Numbered from the stretch's first letter, positions 16,809 through 26,673 are shown. The stretch: 42,429 nt of DNA from CAYRTD01 sp964426915 (GCA_964426915.1 CAYRTD010000016.1:1-42429); one strand, 5' to 3'. A program made the numbers and translations. The notes: generated from the letters alone by a model not told the origin.

Positions 16809-19520
16809 ATGTGCAAATTCAGAAACCATATATTTTTCTTTTTATCGATTGTTTTAGGCTTACTATTGAAACCGGAGCTTAATGCTATGCCGGATAGCAG
16901 AAGCATAAACAAGAACTGGAGTTTTATAAAGGAAGATATCCCTGAAATGCTCGAAACCGACAGAACCAAGCTTACATGGGAACAGGTCTCAATACCACAT
17001 ACATGGAACTATGACGATGTAGTTGATGAAAAGCCGGGTTATTACAGGGGAACAGCCTGGTACAGGAAAACTTTGCCGGTTGACGAATCGATGCGTAATA
17101 AAGAGTTATACCTTTATTTTGAGGGTGTAAACCAGGTAGCAGATGTCTTTGTGAACGGGAAAAGTGCAGGAAGTCATACCGGGGGATATACAGGATTTAG
17201 TATTAATGTTTCCGATTTACTTTTATTCGGGGATGATGAAAAAACATCAAATGAAATACTTGTAAAAGTTGACAATTCCTATAATGAAAATATTCCCCCT
17301 CTCTCAGCCGATTATACTTTTTATGGTGGTATTTACCGTGATGTACACCTGATAACCCTTTCATCTACTCACTTTTCATTCGATGAATATGGTGCAAGAG
17401 AAGTATTTATTACTACCCCGGAAGTAAGCAGAAAGAAAGCTGTGATCAAGGTAAAAGGATCATTGCAAAATACCGGCACTTCAGAAAAAAAACTGGAGGT
17501 AATTACAGGTATTTATGATAGAAAGGGTGAGCCAAAATATAAAAAAGAAAGCAAACATAAACTAAGCCCTGGAGCTTCCTCTGAATTCGATCATAATTTC
17601 GCTAATTTCAAAAACCCCGAATTATGGTCTGTGGATGATCCCTATTTATACCAGCTTGTTTCGGAAATAAAGGATATAGAAACAGGAGAAATAATGGACA
17701 GGATCGTTAACCCTCTGGGTCTGCGATTCTTTCGATTCGACCCTGACTCCGGCTTTTATCTGAATGGCGAACATTTGAAGTTGATTGGTGTAAACCGTCA
17801 CCAGGACTTCGAAAGCTATGGAATTGCTATCCCGGAACAGATCAATATAAAAGATATTGAAATGATGAAGGATATGGGCATTAACTTTCTTAGAACAGCT
17901 CATTATCCCCAGGATAAGAAGATCCTTGAACTTTGTGACCGCTATGGCATAATTACCTCGGTAGAAATTCCTATAGTTAACAGAATAACTGAAAACAAAG
18001 AATTTTATAATAACTGCCTGAACATGCAGAAGGAAATGATCAGGCAGAACTTCAATCACCCCAGTGTCGTGATCTGGGCCTATATGAACGAAGTGCTTTT
18101 ACGCCCGAGATTTGAAAAAGGCACCGAAAGGTATACTGAATACGCAAAGAATATAACAGCCCTGGCAGAACGTATTGAAGATCTGACAAGGAAAGAAGAT
18201 CCTTACCGTTATACTATGATTCCCAATCACGGAGCTTTCAGCACCTATGTAGATGCAAAATTAACGCATATTCCCATGCTCGTAGGCTGGAACCTTTACC
18301 AGGGATGGTATGGTGGTGAGTTATCAGGCTTCGGCGGTTTTCTTGATAAGCATAAACGTGAACTGCCGGATAAGCCATTACTAGTAACAGAGTATGGTGG
18401 CGGAGCAGATCCGAGGCTCAGAAGTTTCCAGCCGGAACGTTTTGATTTCAGTGTAGAGTATAATAATCGTCTACACCAGGTCTACATGGATGCAATATTG
18501 GAAAGACCTTTTGTAGCTGTTTCTATGGTATGGAATTTTGCCGATTTTAATTCAGAGACCCGTACAGATGCTGTACCAAATATGAACAATAAGGGTCTTC
18601 TGGCATGGGACAGGATTCCCAAAGACACGTATTTTCTTTATCATGCTTACCTTCATAAGGAACCTTATATTAAAATCGCTTCATCAAACTGGAGGCTTAG
18701 GTCAGGTATAGAAGATGAAAATAATGCCGGAATTTGTACTCAGCCACTTGAAGTATATTCAAACCTCGACTCTGTTGATTTATACCTGAATAACAGAAAG
18801 ATTGAAAAAACAGACAGAGAAGGAGTTATTCATTCATGGAATATCCCATTCAGGGACGGACAGAACGAAATTATAGCAAAGGCCCATAAAAACGGAATAG
18901 AATATCATGATATTTTGAACGTAGATTTTAAGCTTCAGGATTATTATACAAATGATGAAAAAGATGAGTTTATTGATCTCAGTATCAGTCTTGGAGATAA
19001 AAGATATCTTGTTGATGAGGAAGCTTATCTCATCTGGTTGCCCGGTAAGGAATACAGGGAGAACAATTGGGGTAACATTGGTGGCAAAGCATATGTAATG
19101 AAGAATACCAACCGTCAACCCTATGGTTCAGATATACAGGTTTACGGAACGGAATATGATCCGGTTTTTCAATCAAAACTGGAAGGTATTGAACAATATC
19201 GTTTCGATGTACCTGATGGTTATTATGAAATTATACTGCATTTTGCAGAATTGAATCTTCCGGAAGCAAAAGAGATCTTGCCTTATAACCTGGATACTGA
19301 AACTAATATTCCTGAGTTTCAGCACAGGTCTTTTAATGTTTACCTTAATGATTCATTATTTTTGAGAAATATCAGCACAAGATCTGAGTTAATCCCAGGA
19401 AAGGCATTTTCCGCAAAAACAAATATGTCTGTAAAAAACGATAAAGGATTAATTATTGATTTTGAATCCATTAAAGGACTTCCATTCCTTAATGCCGTAC
19501 AAGTAAGAAGAATTCTTTGA
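16809..19520 (+). CDS. glycoside hydrolase family 2 enzyme with C-terminal malectin-like domain
   Basis: An exo-acting beta-glycosidase (beta-galactosidase, beta-glucuronidase or similar) with a signal peptide at residues 1-26. The GH2 order is complete: sugar-binding jelly roll (about 30-190, W-S-F-I-K-E ... WYRKTL ... VNQVADVFVNG), immunoglobulin-like domain (about 195-310), and TIM barrel (about 312-620). Barrel motifs include LIGVNRHQDF and LRTAHYPQ. The general acid/base is Glu428 in AYMNEVL and the nucleophile is Glu528 in LLVTEYGGG. After a further beta domain, residues about 725-903 read as a malectin-like carbohydrate-binding domain (YEIILHFAEL ... FNVYLND). Length 903 aa. Probably periplasmic; no T9SS tail or lipobox is seen. 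Exact specificity cannot be assigned. Confidence 0.94.
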   Translation: MCKFRNHIFFFLSIVLGLLLKPELNAMPDSRSINKNWSFIKEDIPEMLETDRTKLTWEQVSIPHTWNYDDVVDEKPGYYRGTAWYRKTLPVDESMRNKELYLYFEGVNQVADVFVNGKSAGSHTGGYTGFSINVSDLLLFGDDEKTSNEILVKVDNSYNENIPPLSADYTFYGGIYRDVHLITLSSTHFSFDEYGAREVFITTPEVSRKKAVIKVKGSLQNTGTSEKKLEVITGIYDRKGEPKYKKESKHKLSPGASSEFDHNFANFKNPELWSVDDPYLYQLVSEIKDIETGEIMDRIVNPLGLRFFRFDPDSGFYLNGEHLKLIGVNRHQDFESYGIAIPEQINIKDIEMMKDMGINFLRTAHYPQDKKILELCDRYGIITSVEIPIVNRITENKEFYNNCLNMQKEMIRQNFNHPSVVIWAYMNEVLLRPRFEKGTERYTEYAKNITALAERIEDLTRKEDPYRYTMIPNHGAFSTYVDAKLTHIPMLVGWNLYQGWYGGELSGFGGFLDKHKRELPDKPLLVTEYGGGADPRLRSFQPERFDFSVEYNNRLHQVYMDAILERPFVAVSMVWNFADFNSETRTDAVPNMNNKGLLAWDRIPKDTYFLYHAYLHKEPYIKIASSNWRLRSGIEDENNAGICTQPLEVYSNLDSVDLYLNNRKIEKTDREGVIHSWNIPFRDGQNEIIAKAHKNGIEYHDILNVDFKLQDYYTNDEKDEFIDLSISLGDKRYLVDEEAYLIWLPGKEYRENNWGNIGGKAYVMKNTNRQPYGSDIQVYGTEYDPVFQSKLEGIEQYRFDVPDGYYEIILHFAELNLPEAKEILPYNLDTETNIPEFQHRSFNVYLNDSLFLRNISTRSELIPGKAFSAKTNMSVKNDKGLIIDFESIKGLPFLNAVQVRRIL

Positions 19521-19578
19521 TATAAAAAATAATAAAGTGTTAAATATCTGTTAGATGAAGAATCCAGGAGATAGAAAG

Positions 19579-20904
19579 ATGAAACCAAAAAGATATTTAT
19601 TATATCTGCTAATGATATCAGGATTATTTCTGGTTCCTGTATCCTGCGCAGATAATGAAAGAGTACCTGTAAAAACAGAAATAGTTCAGACAGACGGAGC
19701 ATATGCCTTACTGAGGAACGGGGAGTCTTATTATATCAAAGGTGCCGGAGGTCAGAAATATCTCCCCCAGCTTGCAGAGTATGGAGGCAATTCCTTCCGG
19801 CTCTGGAGTACCAATAACGAAACACAGGAATCGGGGAAAACCATTTTTCAACTCCTTGATGAAGCAGATTCCCTTGGATTGACTGTTACCCTGGGATTGT
19901 GGGTTACCCATCCCCGTCACAACAAAACATTTTATGATGATACGACAAAAGTAAAAGAGCAACTGGAAAGATTCAGAAAAGATGTAATCCAATACAAGGA
20001 TCATCCCGCATTACTAATGTGGGCAGTGGGAAATGAAGTACATTTACATACGGCTGTAAAAAAAGTGTGGGATGCAGTGAATGATATTGCAAAAATGATA
20101 AAAGAAGAAGATCCAAACCATGTTGTAAGCACTATTACAGCAGGAATTAATCCGGATCTTGTTGAAGATATAAAGACAAGAGCTCCGGAAATTGACGTGA
20201 TAGGAGTAAATGCTTATGCCAACGATTTAAGCAATTTACCGGAATCTGTCAGGGAAGCAGGATGGGAGAAAGCATACTTTATCGGTGAATACGGCCCATC
20301 AGGTCACTGGAAAGTTGAGGGAACTCCCTGGGGAGCAAAGTACGAACCTACCATGAAGCAAAAACTAAACGCCTATATTAATGCTTACAATGCTTTTGAG
20401 GACGATAGCGCACATTGCATCGGAAGTTACGTATTCAAGTGGGGATGGAAATGGGAAAGAACCTATTCCTGGTTCAATCTTTTTACAAGAGAAGGCCATG
20501 AAACTGCCTCAGTGGATGCCATGCAGTATCTCTGGACAGGTGAATGGCCTGAAAACAGAAGCCCCGTCTCAGGGAAAATCTATATCGAAGAACAAAGTTA
20601 TGGGGAAAAAGATACACTGATAGCAGGAAAATCCTACCAGATATCTGTTGAAGTGGAAAATCCTGATAATGATGAATTATATTATGACTGGCGATTATAT
20701 CCTGAAGGCAGATCCGAAGCAAGAGGCGGTGATCCTGAAACTCCTGAAGCATTTATAAGAGATCTTACTATTGAAGGAGAAGGTGAAAAAGTCCGAATCG
20801 AAATGCCCCGTGATGAAGCAGGATACTTCAGATTATATGTCCTGATAAGTGATAATGAAGACAATGTCACCATTAGCAACTACCCGTTCTATCTTGCGGA
20901 GTAA
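19579..20904 (+). CDS. clan GH-A (GH2/GH5-like TIM barrel) glycosidase lipoprotein
   Basis: The ATG at 19579 (MKPKRYLLYL) is preferred to the in-frame ATG at 19555 because it starts a regular lipoprotein signal ending in LVPVSC. The catalytic domain starts GESYYIKGAGGQKYLPQLAEYGGNS and contains LWVTHPRH, WAVGNEVHL (general acid/base Glu161) and FIGEYGPSG (nucleophile Glu245), counting from 19555. The NE ... GEYG arrangement is that of clan GH-A. A beta-sandwich domain of about 100 residues follows (VEVENPDNDELYYDW ... FRLYVLISD). I cannot place it in a numbered CAZy family. It is a clear paralog of the next gene over essentially its full length. A periplasmic or surface-anchored hydrolase of PUL1. 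Confidence 0.88.
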   Translation: MKPKRYLLYLLMISGLFLVPVSCADNERVPVKTEIVQTDGAYALLRNGESYYIKGAGGQKYLPQLAEYGGNSFRLWSTNNETQESGKTIFQLLDEADSLGLTVTLGLWVTHPRHNKTFYDDTTKVKEQLERFRKDVIQYKDHPALLMWAVGNEVHLHTAVKKVWDAVNDIAKMIKEEDPNHVVSTITAGINPDLVEDIKTRAPEIDVIGVNAYANDLSNLPESVREAGWEKAYFIGEYGPSGHWKVEGTPWGAKYEPTMKQKLNAYINAYNAFEDDSAHCIGSYVFKWGWKWERTYSWFNLFTREGHETASVDAMQYLWTGEWPENRSPVSGKIYIEEQSYGEKDTLIAGKSYQISVEVENPDNDELYYDWRLYPEGRSEARGGDPETPEAFIRDLTIEGEGEKVRIEMPRDEAGYFRLYVLISDNEDNVTISNYPFYLAE

Positions 20905-20962
20905 AGCTTAGTTTTGCAATATTTTTATTTACGGACTTTATAGTTCAAGACAGGAGATCAAA

Positions 20963-23425
20963 ATGATAAACCCAAAAAATATACTCTCAATAAGAGTAAC
21001 GATAATAGTATCAATATTAGCCTCATTAACTTATATTAGCCAGGCGGGTATCGATTCAACGAAAACAATCCATCTGAATGAAGAGGCCATACCCGTAGAA
21101 ATTATTGAGGAAAGTGGTAAATATACCCTTTACCGTGGTGGACAAGAATATTTCATTAAAGGGGCAGGTGGTCAGGTTTATCTTGACAGGGTGAAGGAAT
21201 ACGGTGGTAACTCAATAAGGCTGTGGAGCACCAGGGATTCGCAGGAATCGGGGAAGACAGTACAGGAAATACTCGATGAAGCTCATTCCTATGGCTTAAC
21301 CGTAACCCTGGGCTTGTGGGTTACACATCCCAGGCATGATCAGGATTTTTATGGAGATCCCGAAAAAGTAAATGCCCAGCTGGAAGGGTTTCGTGAAGAT
21401 GTGTTAAAATACAAGGATCATCCAGCATTGCTGATGTGGGCGGTCGGAAATGAAGTCCACCTTAATACAGACGATACAAGAGTTTGGGATGCAGTCGGAG
21501 ATATTGCGGAAATGATTAAGCTAGAGGATAGTCTTCATCCGGTTACCACAATTACTGCAAACATAAACAGCACTATAGTCAATAACATTAAAAACAAAGC
21601 CCCGGAAATCGATCTGCTGGGTGTTAATGCATATGGAAATGATCTTCTGACTATACCTGAAAAAATCAGGAATTCCGGCTGGTACAAAGCCTGGTTCATG
21701 GGGGAATTCGGTCCTGTTAATCACTGGCAGGTAAGCGGAACACCCTGGGGAGCAAAATTCGAACCCCTTAACACTCAGAAAGCAGATACATACAAGGCTG
21801 CATACGAAGTCTTGAGAAATGACACGGCTTTTTGCGTTGGATCATATGTTTTTAAATGGGGTTGGAAATGGCAACGCACTTATTCCTGGATAAATCTTTT
21901 CACTAAAGAAGGACTGGAAACAGAGGCTGTTGATGTTATGCATTATATGTGGAGAGGTAGCTGGCCGGAGAACAGAGCCCCACAGGCAGAAAAAATATTA
22001 TTGAATGGTGAAATTCCGGGAAATGCAGATACCCTCTCCCCTTCCGGAATATATTCTGCTTCGGTAAATACATATGATCCTGATAATGATAAGCTGATTT
22101 ACGACTGGGTGCTTTACGAAGAAGGACGAAGCAGTGCAAGTGGAGGAGATGCAGAAACAGAACCCCCGAAATATGAAGATTTTATCCTGGAACATTATGA
22201 CGATTCCATCGTTTTTCAGCTTCCTGATATGGCCGGACCTTTTCGTTTGTATGTGTTTGTTAAAGATACTGCTCAAAATGTAGGAATTTCAAACTTCCCA
22301 TTCTATATCAGACAAAAGGAGTTTAATATTGAAGGAGATTCTCTTTTGCCGGTTGCCGACACCTACGCAAGGGGTGGATCCTATTCGGATAACAATTATG
22401 GCGATCAGACGGAAATGATCACTAAAGTAACTGACAACCCCGGCTTTACACGTGAAAGTTTTCTGAAATTTGATATTAGCTCAATACATACAAAAGTATC
22501 GGAAGCACATATCGATATCTATGGTAAAATAGTTAACGGTACAGATATTGAAATATATAGCTCTGCAAATAGCTCATGGAAAGAGGGGGAACTGAACTGG
22601 GATAACCGGCCTGAAGCTTCGGAACTACTGGATCGGATTATAATAAATGACAACTCCGAAGGCTACTTCACCTGGGATGTAAGTGACCACCTTGTGAAAG
22701 AGCGAAATAAGGCTAATCGACACATTACATTCATCATAAAAGCTGCTGAAATAACCGAAAAGGAAATCCCCTGGAATACAAAAGAAGCAGGAATTAACCC
22801 TCCCATTCTTAGTTTTGTGAGAAGTGATTCTTTAAGTGAACTTAAAATCCATAAGGATACGCTTGAGATAAACAAAGGCGGAAATGCTGTAATTACTAAA
22901 ACCATTCTGAATGCAACCGGGAATTATCCTTCTGCACTGAGTTATATTTTGATTGAAGAACCTTCTTATGGTGAGCTTTTCAGGGGTCAGCAAATTCTGG
23001 CACAGGGAGATACATTCACTCAATCGGATATAGATCAAGGCCAATTATCTTATTCACATCTTAGTGAAGGTGTTGAAAATGACCAATTTATTTTTAGTCT
23101 TGAAGACCCCACCGGGGCATTCCTGAACTCTCAGGTCCTGAATATTAACATTAATGAGTCAACAGGATTTGAACCAGATTCAAATTCCACAATAAAGCTA
23201 TATCCCAACCCTGCAAGGGATATTCTTCACCTGGAATACAATATGGTAAATAGACCGGTAAAAGTTGAGCTACTCAGTTCCACTGGCAAAGTTCTAAAAG
23301 ATTTTACCCTGTATGGAGAAATTACGCTATCCATAGAAGACCTTGAATCCGGACTATATTTCATCAGGTTGAAAAAGGATTCAGAGATCATAATCCAAAA
23401 ATTCATTAAGATGAATACTCTCTAA
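20963..23425 (+). CDS. clan GH-A glycosidase with DNRLRE and cadherin-like modules and T9SS tail
   Basis: An 820-aa paralog of the preceding enzyme with the same core: EYFIKGAGGQVYL, LWVTHPRH, WAVGNEVHL (acid/base), FMGEFGP (nucleophile), FKWGWKWQRTYSW, and the same post-barrel beta-sandwich. It has a signal peptide (ISIRVTIIVSILASLTYIS-like, Ser/Ala rich) but no lipobox. It then adds a DNRLRE-type carbohydrate-binding module (about residues 460-615, DTYARGGSYSDNNYGDQ ... LSFVRSD). A CSPG/cadherin-like domain follows (about 625-725, SYGELFRGQQILAQGDTFTQ). A type A T9SS sorting domain ends the protein (LYPNPARDILHLEY ... LESGLYFIRL). It is therefore expected outside the cell, while its paralog is lipid-anchored. 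It is the last gene of PUL1. Confidence 0.9.
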   Translation: MINPKNILSIRVTIIVSILASLTYISQAGIDSTKTIHLNEEAIPVEIIEESGKYTLYRGGQEYFIKGAGGQVYLDRVKEYGGNSIRLWSTRDSQESGKTVQEILDEAHSYGLTVTLGLWVTHPRHDQDFYGDPEKVNAQLEGFREDVLKYKDHPALLMWAVGNEVHLNTDDTRVWDAVGDIAEMIKLEDSLHPVTTITANINSTIVNNIKNKAPEIDLLGVNAYGNDLLTIPEKIRNSGWYKAWFMGEFGPVNHWQVSGTPWGAKFEPLNTQKADTYKAAYEVLRNDTAFCVGSYVFKWGWKWQRTYSWINLFTKEGLETEAVDVMHYMWRGSWPENRAPQAEKILLNGEIPGNADTLSPSGIYSASVNTYDPDNDKLIYDWVLYEEGRSSASGGDAETEPPKYEDFILEHYDDSIVFQLPDMAGPFRLYVFVKDTAQNVGISNFPFYIRQKEFNIEGDSLLPVADTYARGGSYSDNNYGDQTEMITKVTDNPGFTRESFLKFDISSIHTKVSEAHIDIYGKIVNGTDIEIYSSANSSWKEGELNWDNRPEASELLDRIIINDNSEGYFTWDVSDHLVKERNKANRHITFIIKAAEITEKEIPWNTKEAGINPPILSFVRSDSLSELKIHKDTLEINKGGNAVITKTILNATGNYPSALSYILIEEPSYGELFRGQQILAQGDTFTQSDIDQGQLSYSHLSEGVENDQFIFSLEDPTGAFLNSQVLNININESTGFEPDSNSTIKLYPNPARDILHLEYNMVNRPVKVELLSSTGKVLKDFTLYGEITLSIEDLESGLYFIRLKKDSEIIIQKFIKMNTL

Positions 23426-23505
23426 CCGAAGACGTATCACATCAAAAGAAAATATCAATAAACTGATACACAAAAATTTTAAAGCTAGCAACTTTAGTAA
23501 AACTA

Positions 23506-24042
23506 TTAAAAATAGAATACTACGCCCCCACCAAAAACAGAATAAGCTTCATTTGTAATAGGAATTTCACCTTCAATTATAATGGCTAGATCTCTTTTTA
23601 CGTCTACCTCTAAACCAATAGGAACCCACAAAGGGAATAGGAGATCATTGTTTTCAGGGAAAACAATGTCGGCGTCTAATCCCCCATAAATACGTGTGTC
23701 ACCGGTTACTGGTATTGTGAACAATAGCGTTCCATCTATTCCAAAATTTCCATGCATATGACCTCCCACACTAAAGGAAGAGTTTTTTCCAATCCCCCAC
23801 TCAATATCGGCTCCAAAGTACGTATTCCCAATGCCTAAACCTGCTTTAACCCCCAAATCAAGGCCGGGTCTTATACCATATCCTCCGTGTAAAAAAAAGC
23901 CAAAATCATTAGCCATGTATACAGGTTCTAATCCGACTGAAAATGTTCCTTTTTTTAGGGTTCCTCCGGTATTAAAAACCTGTGAAAACACATTAGGCAT
24001 TAGGACAAAGATCAGTAAGGCTGCTATAACTACTCTTTTCAT
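23506..24042 (-). CDS. small outer-membrane beta-barrel-like protein, function unknown
   Basis: 178 aa with a clear signal peptide (MKRVVIAALLIFVLMPNVFSQ). The rest is a string of short amphipathic Gly/aromatic-rich strands (LKKGTFSVGLEPVYM, FFLHGGYGIRPGLDLGVKAGLG, FSVGGHMHGNFG) ending in a terminal aromatic (VVFYF), as in small 8-stranded barrels. No specific family is recognised. It is convergent with PUL1 with an 80-base gap that contains only weak inverted repeats, and is probably independent of the PUL. Confidence 0.75.
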   Translation of the reverse strand: MKRVVIAALLIFVLMPNVFSQVFNTGGTLKKGTFSVGLEPVYMANDFGFFLHGGYGIRPGLDLGVKAGLGIGNTYFGADIEWGIGKNSSFSVGGHMHGNFGIDGTLLFTIPVTGDTRIYGGLDADIVFPENNDLLFPLWVPIGLEVDVKRDLAIIIEGEIPITNEAYSVFGGGVVFYF

Positions 24043-24587
24043 GATAATACGTATTAAATTAAAAACAATATATCTTTTATTTAAAAAATAAAGGTTTGGC
24101 TTTAACTATTTTAATTGCCTGGTATTAAGGCAACTATTCAACCAAATCATCAGCTTATCTTTGTACTCTAACATCATTACCTTAAAAAGTCTTTAAAAGA
24201 AATGTAAAACTCCATACTTTACACTAATTTTTTCTTGTTTCACTCCACCTAATCATCCGACCTCCTCGACATTCAGTTTCCTTATTTCGTAAGCGCAAAA
24301 ATAATTTAAATCTTTATAATTAATTCAGGTATAAATACCGTTTTCTCTCCTGGTTGCCTCACATCATAATGTTTTTTTTAACTGGTGTTTAAGAATCCTA
24401 ATCGATAGCAGTAAGACCAGGGTTTTGATATTCGATGACCGTATGATAGATAAGAACAGGAAAAACATAGGGATGGTCAGTATGTAACTATCGATTTTAA
24501 AATTGAAAAAAAACATTATCATAATAAATAAATACAACTCAGGAACTATGAAGCAAGAAATCTGTTATATATTAAAAAGATATTTTC
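24043..24587. other. 545-base gene-free stretch
   Basis: AT-rich divergent spacer. A 6-bp hairpin TTGCCT-GGTATTA-AGGCAA lies at 24115-24133. No open frame with protein-like composition, no RNA gene and no perfect TAnnTTTG promoter were seen on either strand. Confidence 0.6.
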
Positions 24588-25424
24588 ATGGAAAAATCAA
24601 AGATTTTAATTACTGCCTCAACGGGAAATATAGGAGCTCCCCTTGTAAATGCTCTTTATAAAAAGCAGATTCCATTTACTGCAGCAACAAGAAATAGTGA
24701 AAGTGCCAATGATAAATTCGGTTTCAAACCGGAAACAGTTTTCATGGATTTCCGGGATAATTCGAGTTTTAAGCAGGCCCTGGAGGATAAGGAAATATTA
24801 TTTCTTTGTGGTCCTTCGGCTACTCCTGAAGCTGAAGAATTGTTGAAACCCCTTGTTGAGGAAGCAGTAAATCAGAATATCAAACATGTCGTTTTTATTG
24901 CCTCTTACCCCTCTCTAATGGATAAAATTGAAAAAAGCGACATGAATTACACCTTCATCAAGGCAAATTTCTTCATGCAGAATTTCGAAATGTACCAGAC
25001 CGAAGACATCAGAGACAGAAACCAGATCTTTATGCCTACAGGTGATGGAAAAGCTCCTTTTATTCATACCCGTGATATAGGTGAAGTAGCAGCAGAAATA
25101 ATTGAAAAACCCGGTAATTACAAAAGTCAGAAAGTTTACCTGACAGGTCCGGAGGCTCTTGATCATTTTCAGGTTGCAGACATATTCTCTGAGGTACTTG
25201 GAAGAGAAATCATTTATAAAAATCCCGATGATGATAGCTATAGAAAAGAAATGCAAGACAGAGGGTTTTCTGATAAGTATATTGATGCCATGCTAGCTGT
25301 ATTCGGAAAAATTAAAAAAGGTCAGGTGACACAAACTTCTGATATGGTGGCAAAAATCTTAGATCGTGAGCCAATCAGCCTTCAGGAATATGTGCGTGAG
25401 AGAAAAAATCTATTTACCGGATAG
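24588..25424 (+). CDS. NmrA-like / atypical SDR NAD(P)-binding protein
   Basis: 278 aa with an N-terminal Rossmann fold (ILITASTGNIGAPLVNAL, glycine-rich TGNIG). An NAD(P)-discriminating loop follows (TAATRNSES), then FMDFRDNSSF and LFLCGPSATPE. The pattern without a catalytic YxxxK is that of NmrA/HSCARG-like and quinone-oxidoreductase-like proteins. A late segment PFIHTRDIGEVAAEII is typical of this family. It may act as a redox sensor or as an NAD(P)H-dependent reductase; the substrate cannot be told. Cytosolic. Convergent with the methyltransferase gene, with a 26-base gap. Confidence 0.85.
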   Translation: MEKSKILITASTGNIGAPLVNALYKKQIPFTAATRNSESANDKFGFKPETVFMDFRDNSSFKQALEDKEILFLCGPSATPEAEELLKPLVEEAVNQNIKHVVFIASYPSLMDKIEKSDMNYTFIKANFFMQNFEMYQTEDIRDRNQIFMPTGDGKAPFIHTRDIGEVAAEIIEKPGNYKSQKVYLTGPEALDHFQVADIFSEVLGREIIYKNPDDDSYRKEMQDRGFSDKYIDAMLAVFGKIKKGQVTQTSDMVAKILDREPISLQEYVRERKNLFTG

Positions 25425-25450
25425 TGATGCTCAGATACTCTGACATTTTT

Positions 25451-26218
25451 TTACCTTTCCGCAATCACTAACATTTCAAAGTCTTCGGTTGTTAATTGAT
25501 CATCACGGGTAAAAGCACCGAGTTTTGCTCCGAAGATTTCAATTTTGGTAAATCCAAGTGTTTTCAGCAACCAAGTTATTTCACATGGTACATAATACCG
25601 TTCATTACATTCGAGTTCTTTTTCAACTCCGTCATCATCCACAACTCTTGTTATGTTGTAATCCCTGAAAGTCATTAAATCAAAATTCTTACTGTCATAT
25701 GTAGCGTTGCCTTCTAAACCTTCACCATCGTGGAAATCATTTATTGAGTGAAACAGTGGAAATAAACCATTTAAAGTTGTGAAAATGAATTTTGATTTGT
25801 TCTTCAATGATTGAGATACATTTTTGAGAATTTCGAAGTTCATTTCGTCAGTTTCCATCAGGGGAAAGCCTCCTTCACACATCATAATAGCCACATCAAA
25901 TTGGTTTTCAAACGGTAAATTTCGTGCATCTTGTCTTAAAAAATCAATTCGCAATCCATGTTGCTTTGCTTTTTCTCTTGCTCTTTCGATTAAAGATTCA
26001 GACAAGTCAATCCCTGTCATTGAATAACCTCTTTTTGATAACTCTATGGAATGACGACCCGTGCCACATCCAATATCAATAATCTTTAACTCCTTATTGT
26101 AATTAATCTCTTTCTCAATAAAATCACATTCACCAATTGTTCCCTGTGTAAAAGATTCATTGTCATATTTCTGACCGTATCTTTCAAATAATGTTTCGTA
26201 CCATTGTTTTTTGTTCAA
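25451..26218 (-). CDS. class I SAM-dependent methyltransferase (TTG start)
   Basis: 255 aa. Motif I is LKIIDIGCGTGRHSIELSKRG, followed by the acidic end of strand 2 (MTGIDLSESLIERAREK), a DARNLPFENQFDVAIMM segment and a C-terminal beta part (CEITWLLKTLGFTKIEIFGAK). The start is TTG at 26218-26216. It is supported by an AAGGAG Shine-Dalgarno at 26230-26225, six bases upstream, and by the absence of a better ATG. Substrate unknown; Methyltransf_11/25-type small-molecule methyltransferases look like this. A short overlapping frame upstream (26184-26432) may be co-translated. Confidence 0.88.
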   Translation of the reverse strand: MNKKQWYETLFERYGQKYDNESFTQGTIGECDFIEKEINYNKELKIIDIGCGTGRHSIELSKRGYSMTGIDLSESLIERAREKAKQHGLRIDFLRQDARNLPFENQFDVAIMMCEGGFPLMETDEMNFEILKNVSQSLKNKSKFIFTTLNGLFPLFHSINDFHDGEGLEGNATYDSKNFDLMTFRDYNITRVVDDDGVEKELECNERYYVPCEITWLLKTLGFTKIEIFGAKLGAFTRDDQLTTEDFEMLVIAER

Positions 26219-26432
26219 TTTTTTCTCCTTTTATTTTTGTAATGATGTTTGTTTTATTTTTCATTGTTAATACGAATCCAGGTATCAAACCAAATATTCC
26301 AATTGTTGTGAGATGGTAATCAATAAGAATTCTGTCCTTGTTCGATTTTAGGTGCTCCAGTATGTTATCAGCATTTGTCATATGATGAATTGCGTAATCA
26401 AATATATAATTTTTTACATTAATTTCGGTCAA
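26184..26432 (-). CDS. possible small protein overlapping the methyltransferase start
   Basis: An 82-aa frame on the same strand that overlaps the methyltransferase start by 35 bases. The start would be TTG at 26432 without a visible ribosome binding site. The middle contains one hydrophobic stretch (TTIGIFGLIPGFVL), possibly a membrane segment. The tail is Lys-rich and coincides with the methyltransferase ribosome binding site. I recognise no family. It may be a decayed gene or chance. Confidence 0.2.
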   Translation of the reverse strand: MTEINVKNYIFDYAIHHMTNADNILEHLKSNKDRILIDYHLTTIGIFGLIPGFVLTMKNKTNIITKIKGEKIEQKTMVRNII

Positions 26433-26549
26433 TATTATTTTACGCCATTATCTAAAAGGGTTGAATAAATGCAATTAACTAAATTGCAAAGGAAGCCGCT
26501 CGAAAGTGCTAATGGATGCCAATGATTTCATAGTTCTTACCCTTAAATA

Positions 26550-26586
26550 AAAAAGCCGCAAACCAATAAATGATCTGCGGCTTTTT
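26550..26586 (-). terminator. intrinsic terminator of tRNA-Leu
   Basis: A perfect 11-bp inverted repeat, AAAAAGCCGCA (26550-26560) and TGCGGCTTTTT (26576-26586), with a 15-base loop. It begins one base after the tRNA 3' end. Read on the minus strand it is a GC stem closed by A/T runs, ending in a T-tract. Confidence 0.85.
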
Positions 26587-26587
26587 G

Positions 26588-26673
26588 TGCCCAGGACTGG
26601 AATCGAACCAGCACGACCTTAAACGGTCACCAGGCCCTCAACCTGGCGCGTCTACCAATTCCGCCACCTGGGC
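26588..26673 (-). tRNA. tRNA-Leu (anticodon GAG)
   Basis: 86 bases on the minus strand. The acceptor arms GCCCAGG and CCTGGGC pair over 7 bp, followed by discriminator A; CCA is not encoded. The D-arm contains GGTAGACGC, the anticodon stem is CCAGG/CCTGG around loop TTGAGGG (anticodon GAG), there is a long class II variable arm, and the T-loop reads GGTTCGATTCC. Length and variable arm are typical of tRNA-Leu. Confidence 0.96.

Noticed and set aside
23426..23505. Bidirectional terminator between PUL1 and the barrel protein
   Set aside because: Only a 6-bp inverted repeat with a 24-base loop (GTATCA...TGATAC) and a weak 5-bp stem were found, too little to call a terminator.
26588..26673. tRNA-Leu as the integration site of PUL2
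   Set aside because: Integrative elements usually enter at the tRNA 3' end, which here points away from PUL2, and no second copy of the tRNA 3' end was seen near 41200-42429.
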